From contig AP017960.1 of NCBI GenBank assembly GCA_002356215.1, positions 1-64,000 of the forward strand: 64,000 nucleotides of DNA. Direction: 5' to 3'. The notes under the pieces were generated by a model. That model worked only from the letters and a program-made list of their open reading frames with translations, did no database searches and was not told where the DNA came from. Origin of the DNA: [Synechococcus] sp. NIES-970. GTDB lineage: Bacteria > Cyanobacteriota > Cyanobacteriia > Cyanobacteriales > MRBY01. The position numbers and the translations under genes were made by a program. Shown here in pieces: positions 35,235-44,381 of the stretch (within the stretch, counting starts at the first letter, position 1; every line of letters starts with the position of its first letter).

Positions 35235-36974
35235 TCAGGATAATTGCTGGGCGTGGTGCAACCGGAGTAGGCGGGCATAGTGGGAATTCACATCAGCTTC
35301 TAAAAACAGGCGATCGCCATATTCCAAAATTTTTCCCTGTTGGAGAACCAAGATTTTGTCCGCCTGCTCAATGGCCCGGAGACGGTGGGCAATGATAATT
35401 CCGGTGCGGCCCTTAAAAAGTTTCTGGATCGCCTGGGTGAGACAATGTTCCGTCTCAGGGTCTAAGCGAGAAGAGGCTTCATCGAGAATCACAAGGCTCG
35501 GATCTTTCAGAAAAACCCTAGCCAAAGCCAACAATTGCGCCTGCCCCGCCGAGAGACTACTACTATCAGGACTAAGCTCCGTGTCCAATCCCTGGGGTAA
35601 GGCAGTGAGCCAGGGCATCAAACCTAACTCTTCTAGGGCCTTGAGAATATGTTGATCTTGGATATTCGGGTTAAAAAAAGTGAGGTTTTGGCGGACAGTG
35701 GCCTGGAACAGTTGCACGTCTTGGGTAACAAAGCCAATGCGTTCGGTGAGTTCTGTTTGGGAAACCTGGGCCAGATCGAGGCCGCCAAAGCGGATCTGGC
35801 CCCGTTCAAGGGCATAAAGCCGCAATAGTAGGCGAATCAGGGTACTTTTACCGCTCCCGGTATGGCCGACAAGACCAAGAACTTGGCCAGCGGGTAACTG
35901 AAAGGTCAAATCCCTTAGGGCATAGTTCCCATTAGGATACCGAAACCATACTTGCTGAAATTCAAGACTAGGGGCAACAGCAGGTAGGGAAACGGTGTGA
36001 TTCGGGGGCTGGGGTCGGGGCGTCTGGAGTAGGGTTTGGATCCGCTGGAGACTGGCGATCGCCTGTTGAAATTGTTCCAATTCCTCACGAATCCGTTCAA
36101 TGGGATCCTGGAGGAGAGAGGCGTAATAGTAGAGCAGATAAATCGTCCCAATGGTAATCGCCTGCTGAGACCAAAGATAAGAACCGACCCCCAAAGCGAG
36201 GACATTACCCAAGGTGAACAGCCCCACTGTACTGCCCCAAAGGAGGGTACTCGTCCAGCGAGCCCGGTGAAAAGCCTGACGCCAGTGGCGAATGAGACGA
36301 TAAAAGCGCTGTTGTACATAGTCAGTAGCGCCGTTGGCTTGGAGATCTGTTAATCCCCCCAAATATTCTGCAACCATGCCATAAAATTCGGCGCTAATTT
36401 GACGATATTTTCCCCAGGGCTGAATCGCTAATCGTTGGAGGCTCCCCAAGATCCCCAAAACACCCAAGGCGAAGAGGCTTAAGGTAAAACCCGCAAGGCA
36501 ACTTTCCCGCCAAACAACAGCGAGAATCCCCACTACTAACAGGCCATTGCCCAGCACCTGCAAACAAAACTGAGAGAAAAAATGGGACAACTGCTCCACA
36601 TCTCCGTCCACCTGCTCCACGAGACTACCGGGGGAATGACGCTGGTGGAAATCCAAATCTAGATTGAGACAATGATCAACTAAGTGCAGCCGGAGGTGGT
36701 TTGTCACTGTCCAAGCGATGGTTTCGCTGTAATAGGTGGCGGCGATCGCCAAAGCTTGGCGTACGACGGTGAGGGCGATAAAAGCAAAAGCCGCCCCAAG
36801 TAACACCTGTTGGGAGGTTCCGGCGAGGGCAGTATCAATAAAGAAACGAATAATCTGGGGATTAATGACCTGGAGTCCGATACTCCCCAGCAGGGCGATC
36901 GCCAAAATCAAAAGATATTTTTTTTGAGGTTGGAGGTAGGCCCTTAAAAATTGGTAGCGGGTGGCAGCCTTCAT
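35235..36974 (-). CDS. ABC half-transporter 2 of the iron locus
   Basis: A 579-residue ABC membrane-ATPase fusion. Six membrane helices occupy about residues 18-300. Walker A is GHTGSGKSTL near residue 370, Walker B LVILDEASSRLD near 493 with the catalytic Glu intact, and the H-loop is in IIAHRLRAI. The signature is LSAGQAQLL instead of LSGGQ. Together with half-transporter 1, whose Walker B lacks Glu, this predicts a heterodimer with one impaired nucleotide site. The function is siderophore transport by context. Confidence 0.88.
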   Translation of the reverse strand: MKAATRYQFLRAYLQPQKKYLLILAIALLGSIGLQVINPQIIRFFIDTALAGTSQQVLLGAAFAFIALTVVRQALAIAATYYSETIAWTVTNHLRLHLVDHCLNLDLDFHQRHSPGSLVEQVDGDVEQLSHFFSQFCLQVLGNGLLVVGILAVVWRESCLAGFTLSLFALGVLGILGSLQRLAIQPWGKYRQISAEFYGMVAEYLGGLTDLQANGATDYVQQRFYRLIRHWRQAFHRARWTSTLLWGSTVGLFTLGNVLALGVGSYLWSQQAITIGTIYLLYYYASLLQDPIERIREELEQFQQAIASLQRIQTLLQTPRPQPPNHTVSLPAVAPSLEFQQVWFRYPNGNYALRDLTFQLPAGQVLGLVGHTGSGKSTLIRLLLRLYALERGQIRFGGLDLAQVSQTELTERIGFVTQDVQLFQATVRQNLTFFNPNIQDQHILKALEELGLMPWLTALPQGLDTELSPDSSSLSAGQAQLLALARVFLKDPSLVILDEASSRLDPETEHCLTQAIQKLFKGRTGIIIAHRLRAIEQADKILVLQQGKILEYGDRLFLEADVNSHYARLLRLHHAQQLS

Positions 36975-36994
36975 CTCAGCACAAGTTTTGCAGC

Positions 36995-37414
36995 TCAGTT
37001 AGAGACACTGGGCGTTTCCCTTTGGGTGGCGATCGCCAACCTTGCCCCTTCGATCTGTCGCAACTCATCCATCACCGTCACCACAACGCCATGGCTAACA
37101 CTTTCATCCGCATTGATGATCACCAATGTTTCCGCAGGCGCCGTCATCAGATTAGATACCCCAGCCTGGAGTGCCCCAATTTCAATGGGATTTTCGTTCA
37201 GAAAAACAGCCCCCGCCTCATCCACCGTCACTGTAATTTCTGTGCTGGGCTGCTGTTGAGCCGTAGTAGCACCGGGTAAATTAACAGGTAATCCCTCTGA
37301 TTTTGTCAAATAAAGGGTCGAAATAATGAAATAAGCGAGGATCGAAAAAATAATGTCAATCATCGGCACAATGTTAATGCCGACTGACTTTTGCTCTTCC
37401 TGGGGAATACGCAT
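36995..37414 (-). CDS. exbD: ExbD/TolR-type biopolymer transport protein
   Basis: A 139-residue ExbD-family protein. The single N-terminal helix VGINIVPMIDIIFSILAYFI carries the conserved Asp needed for proton coupling. The periplasmic domain follows (LPVNLPGATTAQQQPSTEIT and VLVIINADESVSHGVV-type strands). It lies downstream of the ExbB-like gene on the same strand. With ExbB and TonB it completes the energising complex for the receptors of this locus. Confidence 0.9.
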   Translation of the reverse strand: MRIPQEEQKSVGINIVPMIDIIFSILAYFIISTLYLTKSEGLPVNLPGATTAQQQPSTEITVTVDEAGAVFLNENPIEIGALQAGVSNLMTAPAETLVIINADESVSHGVVVTVMDELRQIEGARLAIATQRETPSVSN

Positions 37415-37502
37415 AATAAAAGTAACCAGACTTAAAAAAACTAAAAATATAAGTATCTGCTACCTGAACTGAAAACCATTAAAGGGCAGACCTAGAATTA
37501 AT

Positions 37503-38150
37503 CTAGTGATAAATCGGCCTTGAATCTTCTTTTTCATAGAAACGCCGATACAGCAATTCTAGTTGACCGCCATATTCTTGGATATAAGCGAGGTTGCGTT
37601 GGTATAAGCCATTGAATAGATTGGCAAACAATAATGTAAAAATTGCAACAACTAGGCCCATCACTGTCGAAACCAGAGCTTCACTAATCCCCCCTGTCAC
37701 CTCAACCGTATTGGTTGTACCGACATCACCGATATTGAGGGCAGAAAAAGACTGCATCAGGCCAAGAATTGTCCCGAGTAGACCGAGTAATGGCGCCACA
37801 GCAATAATTGTTTCAAACAGAGTATTAAAGCGTTTTAGGGTGGGAATTTCTGCCTGGGTTGCACTTTCAAGGGCGAGGCGAAATTCTTCACTATTGGGAT
37901 TTTCCAAGTCTAAAGCTTCGAGAAAAATACGGGCAATGGGTAAGTCTGCATTGCGCTTAAGAAATTTAATTGTATTGTCAGGGTCTTGACGATAGAGACC
38001 AAGGGCATCCCTAACGATCTGGCGTTGACGGCGGTGAAGACGCCACCAAAATATGGCTCGCTCAATGATGCAGGCAACGGCAGCAAGGGAAAACAGTAAC
38101 AGGGGGTAGGCAACGATCCCACCCGCTGCAAAAAAACTAGTGATGTTCAT
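37503..38150 (-). CDS. exbB: ExbB/TolQ-type proton channel protein
   Basis: A 215-residue MotA/TolQ/ExbB-family protein from ATG 38150; an upstream in-frame start at 38201 would add 17 polar residues and is less likely. It has three membrane helices: an N-terminal one near residues 8-28, and two near 125-150 (IIAVAPLLGLLGTILGLMQS) and 165-190 (ISEALVSTVMGLVVAIFTLL), which carry the conserved Thr and the pore-lining small residues. The length suits ExbB of the short cyanobacterial type. It precedes exbD. Confidence 0.92.
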   Translation of the reverse strand: MNITSFFAAGGIVAYPLLLFSLAAVACIIERAIFWWRLHRRQRQIVRDALGLYRQDPDNTIKFLKRNADLPIARIFLEALDLENPNSEEFRLALESATQAEIPTLKRFNTLFETIIAVAPLLGLLGTILGLMQSFSALNIGDVGTTNTVEVTGGISEALVSTVMGLVVAIFTLLFANLFNGLYQRNLAYIQEYGGQLELLYRRFYEKEDSRPIYH

Positions 38151-38311
38151 GGGCTTTATGGGCAATGAAGTGTGAGAGTTATCTAGAGCATTATGCGCCA
38201 CGCGGCTTCAAATAGCCAGTACTTAACTCAAAATAGTCGCAATAAAAGTAATTTGCTAAATTGCAAAAAGACAACCCAGAAGTGAGAGAATTATGCCTTA
38301 GGGTATGATAG

Positions 38312-38367
38312 CAAAAGCCCTAAAAAGCCTTTTATACAATAAATCCAGAGATTTTCTGGGCTTTTTC
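38312..38367 (+). terminator. Terminator-like hairpin between exbB and receptor 2
   Basis: CAAAAGCCC (38312-38320) can pair with GGGCTTTT (38358-38365). Inside it CCAGA-GATTT-TCTGG (38345-38359) forms an alternative stem that shares the G tract. T-rich CTTTTTCTTT follows on the plus strand. It stands between divergent genes, so it would end a short plus-strand transcript or act as an attenuator in the receptor leader. Confidence 0.45.
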
Positions 38368-38403
38368 TTTAGTTACAACTGAAAATTTATATCAAATAAG
38401 GTC

Positions 38404-38433
38404 TTGACATTGTAGCTAAAAATCTTCTAGTGT
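38404..38433 (+). promoter_or_regulatory. Possible promoter of receptor 2
   Basis: A perfect TTGACA (38404-38409) is followed after 18 bases by TAGTGT, a poor -10. It lies about 50 bases before the TTG start. The position is right but the -10 match is weak. Confidence 0.3.
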
Positions 38434-38479
38434 TTTTTCTCTAACGCAATAGATTAGCAATAAGTGTGAGGGAAGTTCG

Positions 38480-40906
38480 TTGAAAGAGTTTAGACAAGGC
38501 CTTGGTGCCCTAGGGGTTGCCAGCAGTGTTGTATTGGTTACAGCGCAGGGGGCGATCGCCCAAACATCGATTAGTGAGATTGAGATCAGAGCCACATCGT
38601 CAGGGATCGAGATTTTGCTAAACAGTGACCAGGCGATCGCCCCGGTGGTAAACCAACGACTTGAGGGCAACCAGCTCATTTTAGAAATTGAAAATGCTCA
38701 ACTGGCCGAGGGGAGCATTACGCCCGTTTTCACACCCCAGGCAGGGATAGAAGCGGTTAGCGTCAATCAAATATCGCCAGATCTGCTTGAAATCGTCCTC
38801 ACTGGAGAAACAGCGGCGCCTTTTGCTAATGTCGTGTCCCAGCCATCTGGTTTACTCGTCCAGGTAACCCCCGATGATTTTGTTGAAAACTTAGAATTAC
38901 TCGTCACTGCCACACGTACCGAAGCCGAAACTGCCGCCGTCCCCCGCTCTGTAACGGTTATTTCCCAAGCAGAAATTGCCCAGCAAGCAGATCTCGACCG
39001 GGACCTATCTAGTATTTTGGCGGAGCTTGTACCAGGACTGTCTACTGCCACAGAAACCAGTAGTGTTTTTGGGCAGACCCTCCGGGGCCGAAATGTTTCT
39101 GTCTTAATTGATGGAGTTCCCCAGAGCACAAACCGCAATGCCCAACGGGATTTCCGCAATATTGACCCCAGCGTCATTGAACGCATTGAAGTTGTCCGCG
39201 GCCCCAGTGCCATCTATGGGGATGGGGCCACCGGGGGGATTATCAATATCATCACCCGCCGAGGCGCTGCCACTGGTGTAGAATCGCGCAGTACCATCGG
39301 CTTCGATTTTTCGACCACCAATCCTGAAGATAGCTTTGGTTATTCTCTCCAGCATTCTGTTTCTGGCACAGAAGATAAGTTTGACTATGTGGCTGATTTT
39401 GCCATTTCTAAAACCGGGGGATTTTTTGATGCCGAAGGCGATCGCATTCCCCCTGATCCCCTCGGTCAAGGGGGCTTAGCAGACCTCAGAAGTATCAATC
39501 TCCTTGGGAAGCTGGGCTACAACATCGACGAGAATCAACGACTGCAGTTTAGCTTTAACTACTTTTCTGATCAGCAAGATTCTGATTTTGCTCTTTCTCG
39601 CACTCCCAGCGGCGACAAGGCAGAAGCTAGACCAGGCCTCGTTTTGCCCGATCAACCCGGTACCGAAAATACGGTGGTGAATTTGGCCTACAACAATGAC
39701 GATTTGTTTGGGAGTAAACTAAATAGCCAAATATATTACCGTAACTATTCCACCCGCTTTTATCCCTTTGATGACGACTTTGGCACTTTTGGAGGGGAAG
39801 TGCTGCAATCGGAAGTGGAGTCCGAAAAAATTGGGGGCCGTTTAGATTTCAATACTCCTCTCGCATCAGGCGATCGCCTCAACTTACTCTGGGGTGTCGA
39901 CTACGCCTATGAAAAATCATCTCAACCTGCTGATCTCTTCGACGAAGCGGTTTTTGAAGCCAGTGACGGCCTTGTTTTTGAGCCCATCGGCACAGGTTTT
40001 CTTTCGCCGCCCACAGAACAAAAAAACCTGGGTCTATTTGCCCAGTTAAATTGGAACGTCACTGACCAGCTCGTGCTCAATGGCGGGATTCGTCAAGAAT
40101 TTATTGATGTCGATGTCGATGACTTCACCACCCTTGCAGGTGACGATGTTACCGGTGGCAAGCTGAATTACGATGCGACTCTTTTTAACATTGGCGCCGT
40201 ATATGCCCTAAATGACAACATCAATGTCTTTGGTAATTTTGCCCAGGGTTTTTCGATCGCTGACGTTGCCCGTTCTCTGCGCACTTCCCCAGGCGGTAGC
40301 GTCGAAAACCTCAGTCCAGAAGCCCAACGGGTTGATAACTATGAACTGGGAATCCGAGGCAACTGGGGCAATATCCAAGCTTCCCTGGCTGGTTTCTATA
40401 GCTATTCAGATTTAGGCACAACCTTTGACAGTGCTTTCACGACAATTCGCGACCCCCAACGGATCTACGGGGTTGAAGCCGATCTACGGACTCAACTCAA
40501 TGATCAGCTCGCCTTAGGGGGCACTTTTAGCTACATCGAAGGGGAACGGGATGCAGATCGCGATGGTGATTTTGAAAGTGGTTTACCCAGTTTTCAAATT
40601 CCCCCAGTGAAACTGACCGGATTTGTAGAATACGAACCGATCACAGGTTGGGAAAATCGTCTGCAATTGCTTTATTCAGCTGGTCGCGATCCCAAGGGAG
40701 ATGGTTTCGGTCTTGGGGAAGTAGAAAGCTATCTGACGGCGGATTTTATTAGCAGCTATGACACTGGCGCTGGGAAAATCCAATTGGGCATTCAAAATCT
40801 GTTTAATACTCAATATTTTCCCGTGCTCGCTCAAGTTTACGGGGGTAGCCAGCAATATGCAGGCCAGGGCCGGACTATCAGCTTAAGCTACAGCTTAGAT
40901 TGGTAA
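38480..40906 (+). CDS. TonB-dependent siderophore receptor 2 with AMIN domain
   Basis: An 808-residue outer-membrane receptor starting at TTG 38480, preceded by GAGGGAAG. Order: signal peptide (LGVASSVVLVTAQGAIAQ), AMIN domain at about residues 30-130, TonB-box-like LELLVTATRT, plug at about 150-260 (VRGPSAIYGDGATGGIINII), and a beta-barrel ending in Trp (SYSLDW). It differs clearly from receptor 1, so a different siderophore or redox form is likely. It is followed by a second binding lipoprotein gene on the same strand, forming a receptor-binding protein pair divergent from exbB-exbD. Confidence 0.93.
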   Translation: MKEFRQGLGALGVASSVVLVTAQGAIAQTSISEIEIRATSSGIEILLNSDQAIAPVVNQRLEGNQLILEIENAQLAEGSITPVFTPQAGIEAVSVNQISPDLLEIVLTGETAAPFANVVSQPSGLLVQVTPDDFVENLELLVTATRTEAETAAVPRSVTVISQAEIAQQADLDRDLSSILAELVPGLSTATETSSVFGQTLRGRNVSVLIDGVPQSTNRNAQRDFRNIDPSVIERIEVVRGPSAIYGDGATGGIINIITRRGAATGVESRSTIGFDFSTTNPEDSFGYSLQHSVSGTEDKFDYVADFAISKTGGFFDAEGDRIPPDPLGQGGLADLRSINLLGKLGYNIDENQRLQFSFNYFSDQQDSDFALSRTPSGDKAEARPGLVLPDQPGTENTVVNLAYNNDDLFGSKLNSQIYYRNYSTRFYPFDDDFGTFGGEVLQSEVESEKIGGRLDFNTPLASGDRLNLLWGVDYAYEKSSQPADLFDEAVFEASDGLVFEPIGTGFLSPPTEQKNLGLFAQLNWNVTDQLVLNGGIRQEFIDVDVDDFTTLAGDDVTGGKLNYDATLFNIGAVYALNDNINVFGNFAQGFSIADVARSLRTSPGGSVENLSPEAQRVDNYELGIRGNWGNIQASLAGFYSYSDLGTTFDSAFTTIRDPQRIYGVEADLRTQLNDQLALGGTFSYIEGERDADRDGDFESGLPSFQIPPVKLTGFVEYEPITGWENRLQLLYSAGRDPKGDGFGLGEVESYLTADFISSYDTGAGKIQLGIQNLFNTQYFPVLAQVYGGSQQYAGQGRTISLSYSLDW

Positions 40907-41011
40907 ATTTTCGGGCGATCGCCTGATATTTTTAGTCAACAAATTGCTTTTGATAGGGATGGAGAGGAGGAGCTATTCTTCTTTTTTGTCCCATTTTTTA
41001 GATCTTAAATT

Positions 41012-42022
41012 ATGAGAAAAATCATGAAAAATCAGCGTCAAAAATCAATTTTTCAGTTTCATACCTTAGGGATAATTCTCATTGCAATCACTTATTTAAC
41101 TGGCTGTTTACCAACTGCCGAAAATCCCCCAATATCCTCCGATGTAGAGTCAGTTAGCGGAGTTACTGACACAGAAACCCGCACCATTGAGCACGCCATG
41201 GGCACGACAGAAGTCTCAGCAACCCCCAAACGCATCGTGGTGCTGACCAACGAAGGGACAGACATGCTCATCGCCCTAGGGATCAAACCCGTAGGAGCAG
41301 TGAAGTCTTGGCAAGGAAATCCCTATTATGGCTATCTTAGTGCTGAATTAGAGGATGTTCCGGTGATTGGGGATGAATTTCAGCCAAATTTAGAAAATAT
41401 TGTCGCCCTCAAGCCAGATTTAATTATTGGTTCTAAAGTGCGTCAAGAACAACTGTATTCCAAGCTCCAGGCGATCGCCCCGACTGTTTTTTCCGAGACC
41501 ATCGGCGCCCCCTGGAAAGACAACCTCCGACTTTATGCCAAAGCCCTCAATCGCGAAGCCGAAGCAGAAACCCTATTGGCACAATGGGATCAACGGGTAG
41601 CCAGTTTCAAAGAACAATTAGATAACGAACCACCGACCGTTTCCTTAGTTCGTTTTTTGCCAGGAACAACTAGAATTTATTATGAGCAATCTTTTCCGGG
41701 GCAAATTGTCGCTGAAGTTGGCCTCAAAAGACCTCAAGTACAACAAAAAGATGGCTTTGTTGCGGAGATTGGTCTAGAAAGCATACAAGATCTAGAAGCC
41801 GATCATCTCTTTTATTTCACCCACAATGAAGGCGAAAATAAAGGAGATGATACCGCAGAAGAATGGCAAAATCATCCACTCTGGCAACGTCTTGCTGTGG
41901 TTCAGAATAATCGAGTTTATCAAGTAGATGATGGTGAATGGACAAGCTCTAGTGGTATTTTGGCCGCCCATCAAGTTTTAGATGATTTATCTGCATATAT
42001 CTTCGGGAGGGCGTCTAATTAA
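41012..42022 (+). CDS. Iron-siderophore binding lipoprotein 2
   Basis: A 336-residue FecB/FhuD-class binding protein. The signal peptide ends in a lipobox (LTGC) near residue 32; an ATG at 41024 would shorten the N-terminus by four residues. The binding fold shows TEVSATPKRIVVLTNEGTDM and LENIVALKPDLIIGSKVRQE, with LRLYAKALNREAEAETLL in the linking helix. It follows receptor 2 by 105 bases on the same strand. It probably supplies the same FecCD-like permease with a second substrate. Confidence 0.92.
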   Translation: MRKIMKNQRQKSIFQFHTLGIILIAITYLTGCLPTAENPPISSDVESVSGVTDTETRTIEHAMGTTEVSATPKRIVVLTNEGTDMLIALGIKPVGAVKSWQGNPYYGYLSAELEDVPVIGDEFQPNLENIVALKPDLIIGSKVRQEQLYSKLQAIAPTVFSETIGAPWKDNLRLYAKALNREAEAETLLAQWDQRVASFKEQLDNEPPTVSLVRFLPGTTRIYYEQSFPGQIVAEVGLKRPQVQQKDGFVAEIGLESIQDLEADHLFYFTHNEGENKGDDTAEEWQNHPLWQRLAVVQNNRVYQVDDGEWTSSSGILAAHQVLDDLSAYIFGRASN

Positions 42023-42052
42023 AAAATATAAGGTTTTATCCAAGCCCTGATA

Positions 42053-42074
42053 GCAGAAACTGCGTTTTTCTTTT
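42053..42074 (+). terminator. Weak terminator after binding lipoprotein 2
   Basis: A short stem GCAG-AAA-CTGC (42053-42063) is followed by GTTTTTCTTTT on the plus strand, 30 bases after the stop. The four-base stem makes it a weak candidate. A second hairpin (GCCTGGG 42181-42187 with CCCAGGC 42196-42202) lies further on between the convergent genes. Confidence 0.4.
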
Positions 42075-42273
42075 CTCCTAAAATTCAGCTCTAAGCCATC
42101 GTCAATCGTTCTGTAAAAACAAGAAACATAACTGTTGGAATCTGCCGGGAAATTGTCACCCTGAAAACATCAATATGATGGCCTGGGCAATATCCCCCAG
42201 GCTCCGAGGGAGTTCACATGAGGCGATCGCCTTCATTTTTGCGATTCACCATGGCTTAAAGCTTTAAATTGCC

Positions 42274-43143
42274 TCATTCATCATGCGGATAACAAGCCTC
42301 CCCGGCATCAAACAGCTCTTGAAGTTGTTCTAGATGATCAGGATGCGTAAAAACAGGCCCACGCTCGCCATAGTAGTCTTCAGTTCCCACAAAGCCTCCC
42401 GTAATATCGTGGGGCATTCCCCAGAGAGCCGTTTGTAAAAACACCTGTTGCGCCGGGGCAAGAGACAAATCCGCATGACTCCCATCCAGATTGTTTATGT
42501 CTTCAAATCGCTCTGAAACACCATAACCAGGAGCCCAAATATTATAAAAACCCCTGACATTTTCCTGTCCAGGGGTTTCATTACGAAAATAGTGAATCAT
42601 CCCCTTCGGAGAAAACAGAATTTCTCCCTGATTCTGGATCACAGAGCCAACTTTAACTGGATCAACATTAATTCCAGGAATTTGACCAACTTGTAGAGGA
42701 TCTTGAGGTTCCTGGGAAGCATAAAGCCGCACAAGGGAAGACTCCGTAGAAAAAAACCATTCATCCGTGGCGAAATGAAAATGAGGCGGTGGTCCAGCAT
42801 TAGGAGGTAAAATCGCTTCTGCTATTTGATACAAACCACAGGTATCTGCGGCAGTCCTGAGCATTACTAATACATCTTTTCCTGGGGTTTCAAAAGCTTT
42901 TGGATTTTTCAAAAATCTAGGCATTGTTAATTTTAGACCTGTGTCAGGAAATTCATAGACAATGCGCTCTTGTATTCCTCTTAGATTTGTCTCTGATGGG
43001 GTATAGAGATATTCTCTGGCTGAAGTTTCAGCAGTATTACTCGACTGAAAGATTAAAATCAAGCCAACAACAACAATAAGTAAGCCTAATAATTGAGTAA
43101 TCCCCGAAAAGAACGATCTAGATAAATATCGAATATTTTTCAT
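42274..43143 (-). CDS. Membrane-anchored cupin protein
   Basis: A 289-residue protein with one N-terminal membrane helix (residues 15-33, ITQLLGLLIVVVGLILIF) and a cupin-type beta-barrel. The metal-binding motif is PNAGPPPHFHFATDEWFF near residue 112, giving His-x-His and Glu ligands; the second motif is around SPKGMIHYFRNETPG. The fold fits quercetinase-like or cupin_2 proteins exposed on the outer face of the membrane. The function is unknown. It is convergent with the siderophore lipoprotein gene and divergent from the TspO-like gene. Confidence 0.75.
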   Translation of the reverse strand: MKNIRYLSRSFFSGITQLLGLLIVVVGLILIFQSSNTAETSAREYLYTPSETNLRGIQERIVYEFPDTGLKLTMPRFLKNPKAFETPGKDVLVMLRTAADTCGLYQIAEAILPPNAGPPPHFHFATDEWFFSTESSLVRLYASQEPQDPLQVGQIPGINVDPVKVGSVIQNQGEILFSPKGMIHYFRNETPGQENVRGFYNIWAPGYGVSERFEDINNLDGSHADLSLAPAQQVFLQTALWGMPHDITGGFVGTEDYYGERGPVFTHPDHLEQLQELFDAGEACYPHDE

Positions 43144-43273
43144 TGAAGTACTTGGGTAGCTTTAGAGAATTATACTAATTGGAAAAAAACGTCAACAATT
43201 GCTATTAGATGATGAAAGATTAACACTTTTATGACTGATTAAATTAGGTTCAAGACTACAATAAACCTCTTAG

Positions 43274-43310
43274 AAAAGAGTGATGACTATCACTCTTTTT
43301 AGATTTTTCA
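43274..43310 (+). terminator. Strong terminator-like hairpin in a divergent intergenic region
   Basis: AAAAGAGTGAT (43274-43284) and ATCACTCTTTT (43289-43299) form a perfect 11-base stem with loop GACT, followed by T and then AGATTTTT. This is a textbook intrinsic terminator on the plus strand. It lies between two genes transcribed away from each other, so it must serve a short transcript or a leader of the TspO-like gene. Confidence 0.65.
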
Positions 43311-43392
43311 ATTCACGTAACCTGAATTAACTAGCATTAAAGACGATCGCCTGTTTTGAGGGTGCATATATTCAAAGATCTTTGCGTGAACC

Positions 43393-44289
43393 ATGAACAA
43401 CGAATCATCAGATAAACAACAATCTGTACCTATCGTTTACGATCAGTGTCAAACATCGTTATCTAAAACCATTGCCACAAAATCTATGGTGAATTTCGAC
43501 CGTGACAGTCGCCGTCAGTACAGTAACCTAGGGGCGATCGCCGCCGCTTTTATCACAAACGTCCTGGCCAACCTCAGACCCCTCGATGGCCTGACCATTG
43601 CTGAGATTTCCGACCAAAATTTTGGGGCAGTGCCCATTGTGCCCGCTGGGTACGCTTTCTCCATTTGGGGACTGATTTATCTCGGTCTTTTTTCCCTGGC
43701 CATTTACCAAGCCCTCCCGAGCCAAAAGCAAAAGCCCCACGCCCGTAAACTCGGCTATGCGCTCACCTGGAGTAGTTTGGCGCAAATTCTCTGGGTGGTC
43801 GCCTTTCAATACCAGCGTTTTGTCCTCTCCCTGGGGTTAATTATTTTGGTGTTACTGCCCCTTGTGACCCTTTATCGACATTTAGACAGCGGCCCCAAGC
43901 CCCTACCCAAAAAAGTGCAATGGTTTTTCCAGCGTCCTGTTGCCATTTACTGTGCTTGGATCACCGTGGCCACGGTTGTTAATGCTGCCTGTGTTTTAGA
44001 TTTTTTAGGCTGGCAGGGTTGGGGCTTGGGGGCAACCTTTTGGACGGTGGTGCTGCTCATTGTTGGGATTTTGCTGGCCATTGTAGTCACCCTAAAGCAC
44101 CGGGATATGGCCTATGGGGGCGTCTTCGTTTGGGCCTGGGTGGCGATCGCCCTGAAAAATCTCCCCCAAGGCATCACCATTCCCCTAGTGGCGATCGCGG
44201 CAGCGGTGGGTTTAACAGGCCTATGTATTGCGGTGGGCTGGTTTCCTGAACGCCTTTCAATTTATCCCGTGAGACCACCAGAAAAATAA
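43393..44289 (+). CDS. TspO/MBR-like tryptophan-rich membrane protein
   Basis: A 298-residue multi-helix protein of the TspO (tryptophan-rich sensory) superfamily as found in cyanobacteria. Characteristic segments are PAGYAFSIWGLIYLGLFSLA near residue 90, WSSLAQILWVVAFQYQRFVL and YCAWITVATVVNAACVLDFL; about seven or eight hydrophobic segments are visible, more than the five of classical TspO. The first about 40 residues are polar; an in-frame ATG at about residue 33 (MVNFDRDSRRQYS) may be the start. Substrate unknown; TspO proteins bind porphyrins and sterol-like ligands. Confidence 0.78.
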   Translation: MNNESSDKQQSVPIVYDQCQTSLSKTIATKSMVNFDRDSRRQYSNLGAIAAAFITNVLANLRPLDGLTIAEISDQNFGAVPIVPAGYAFSIWGLIYLGLFSLAIYQALPSQKQKPHARKLGYALTWSSLAQILWVVAFQYQRFVLSLGLIILVLLPLVTLYRHLDSGPKPLPKKVQWFFQRPVAIYCAWITVATVVNAACVLDFLGWQGWGLGATFWTVVLLIVGILLAIVVTLKHRDMAYGGVFVWAWVAIALKNLPQGITIPLVAIAAAVGLTGLCIAVGWFPERLSIYPVRPPEK

Positions 44290-44381
44290 AACGTGACTGT
44301 CTTGCAAAGAATGGGCTGCGTTTTGGGTGAATGGTTTTACAGTGGAGGGCGTTCAACTTTTTACAATTTACAAATTGCCCT

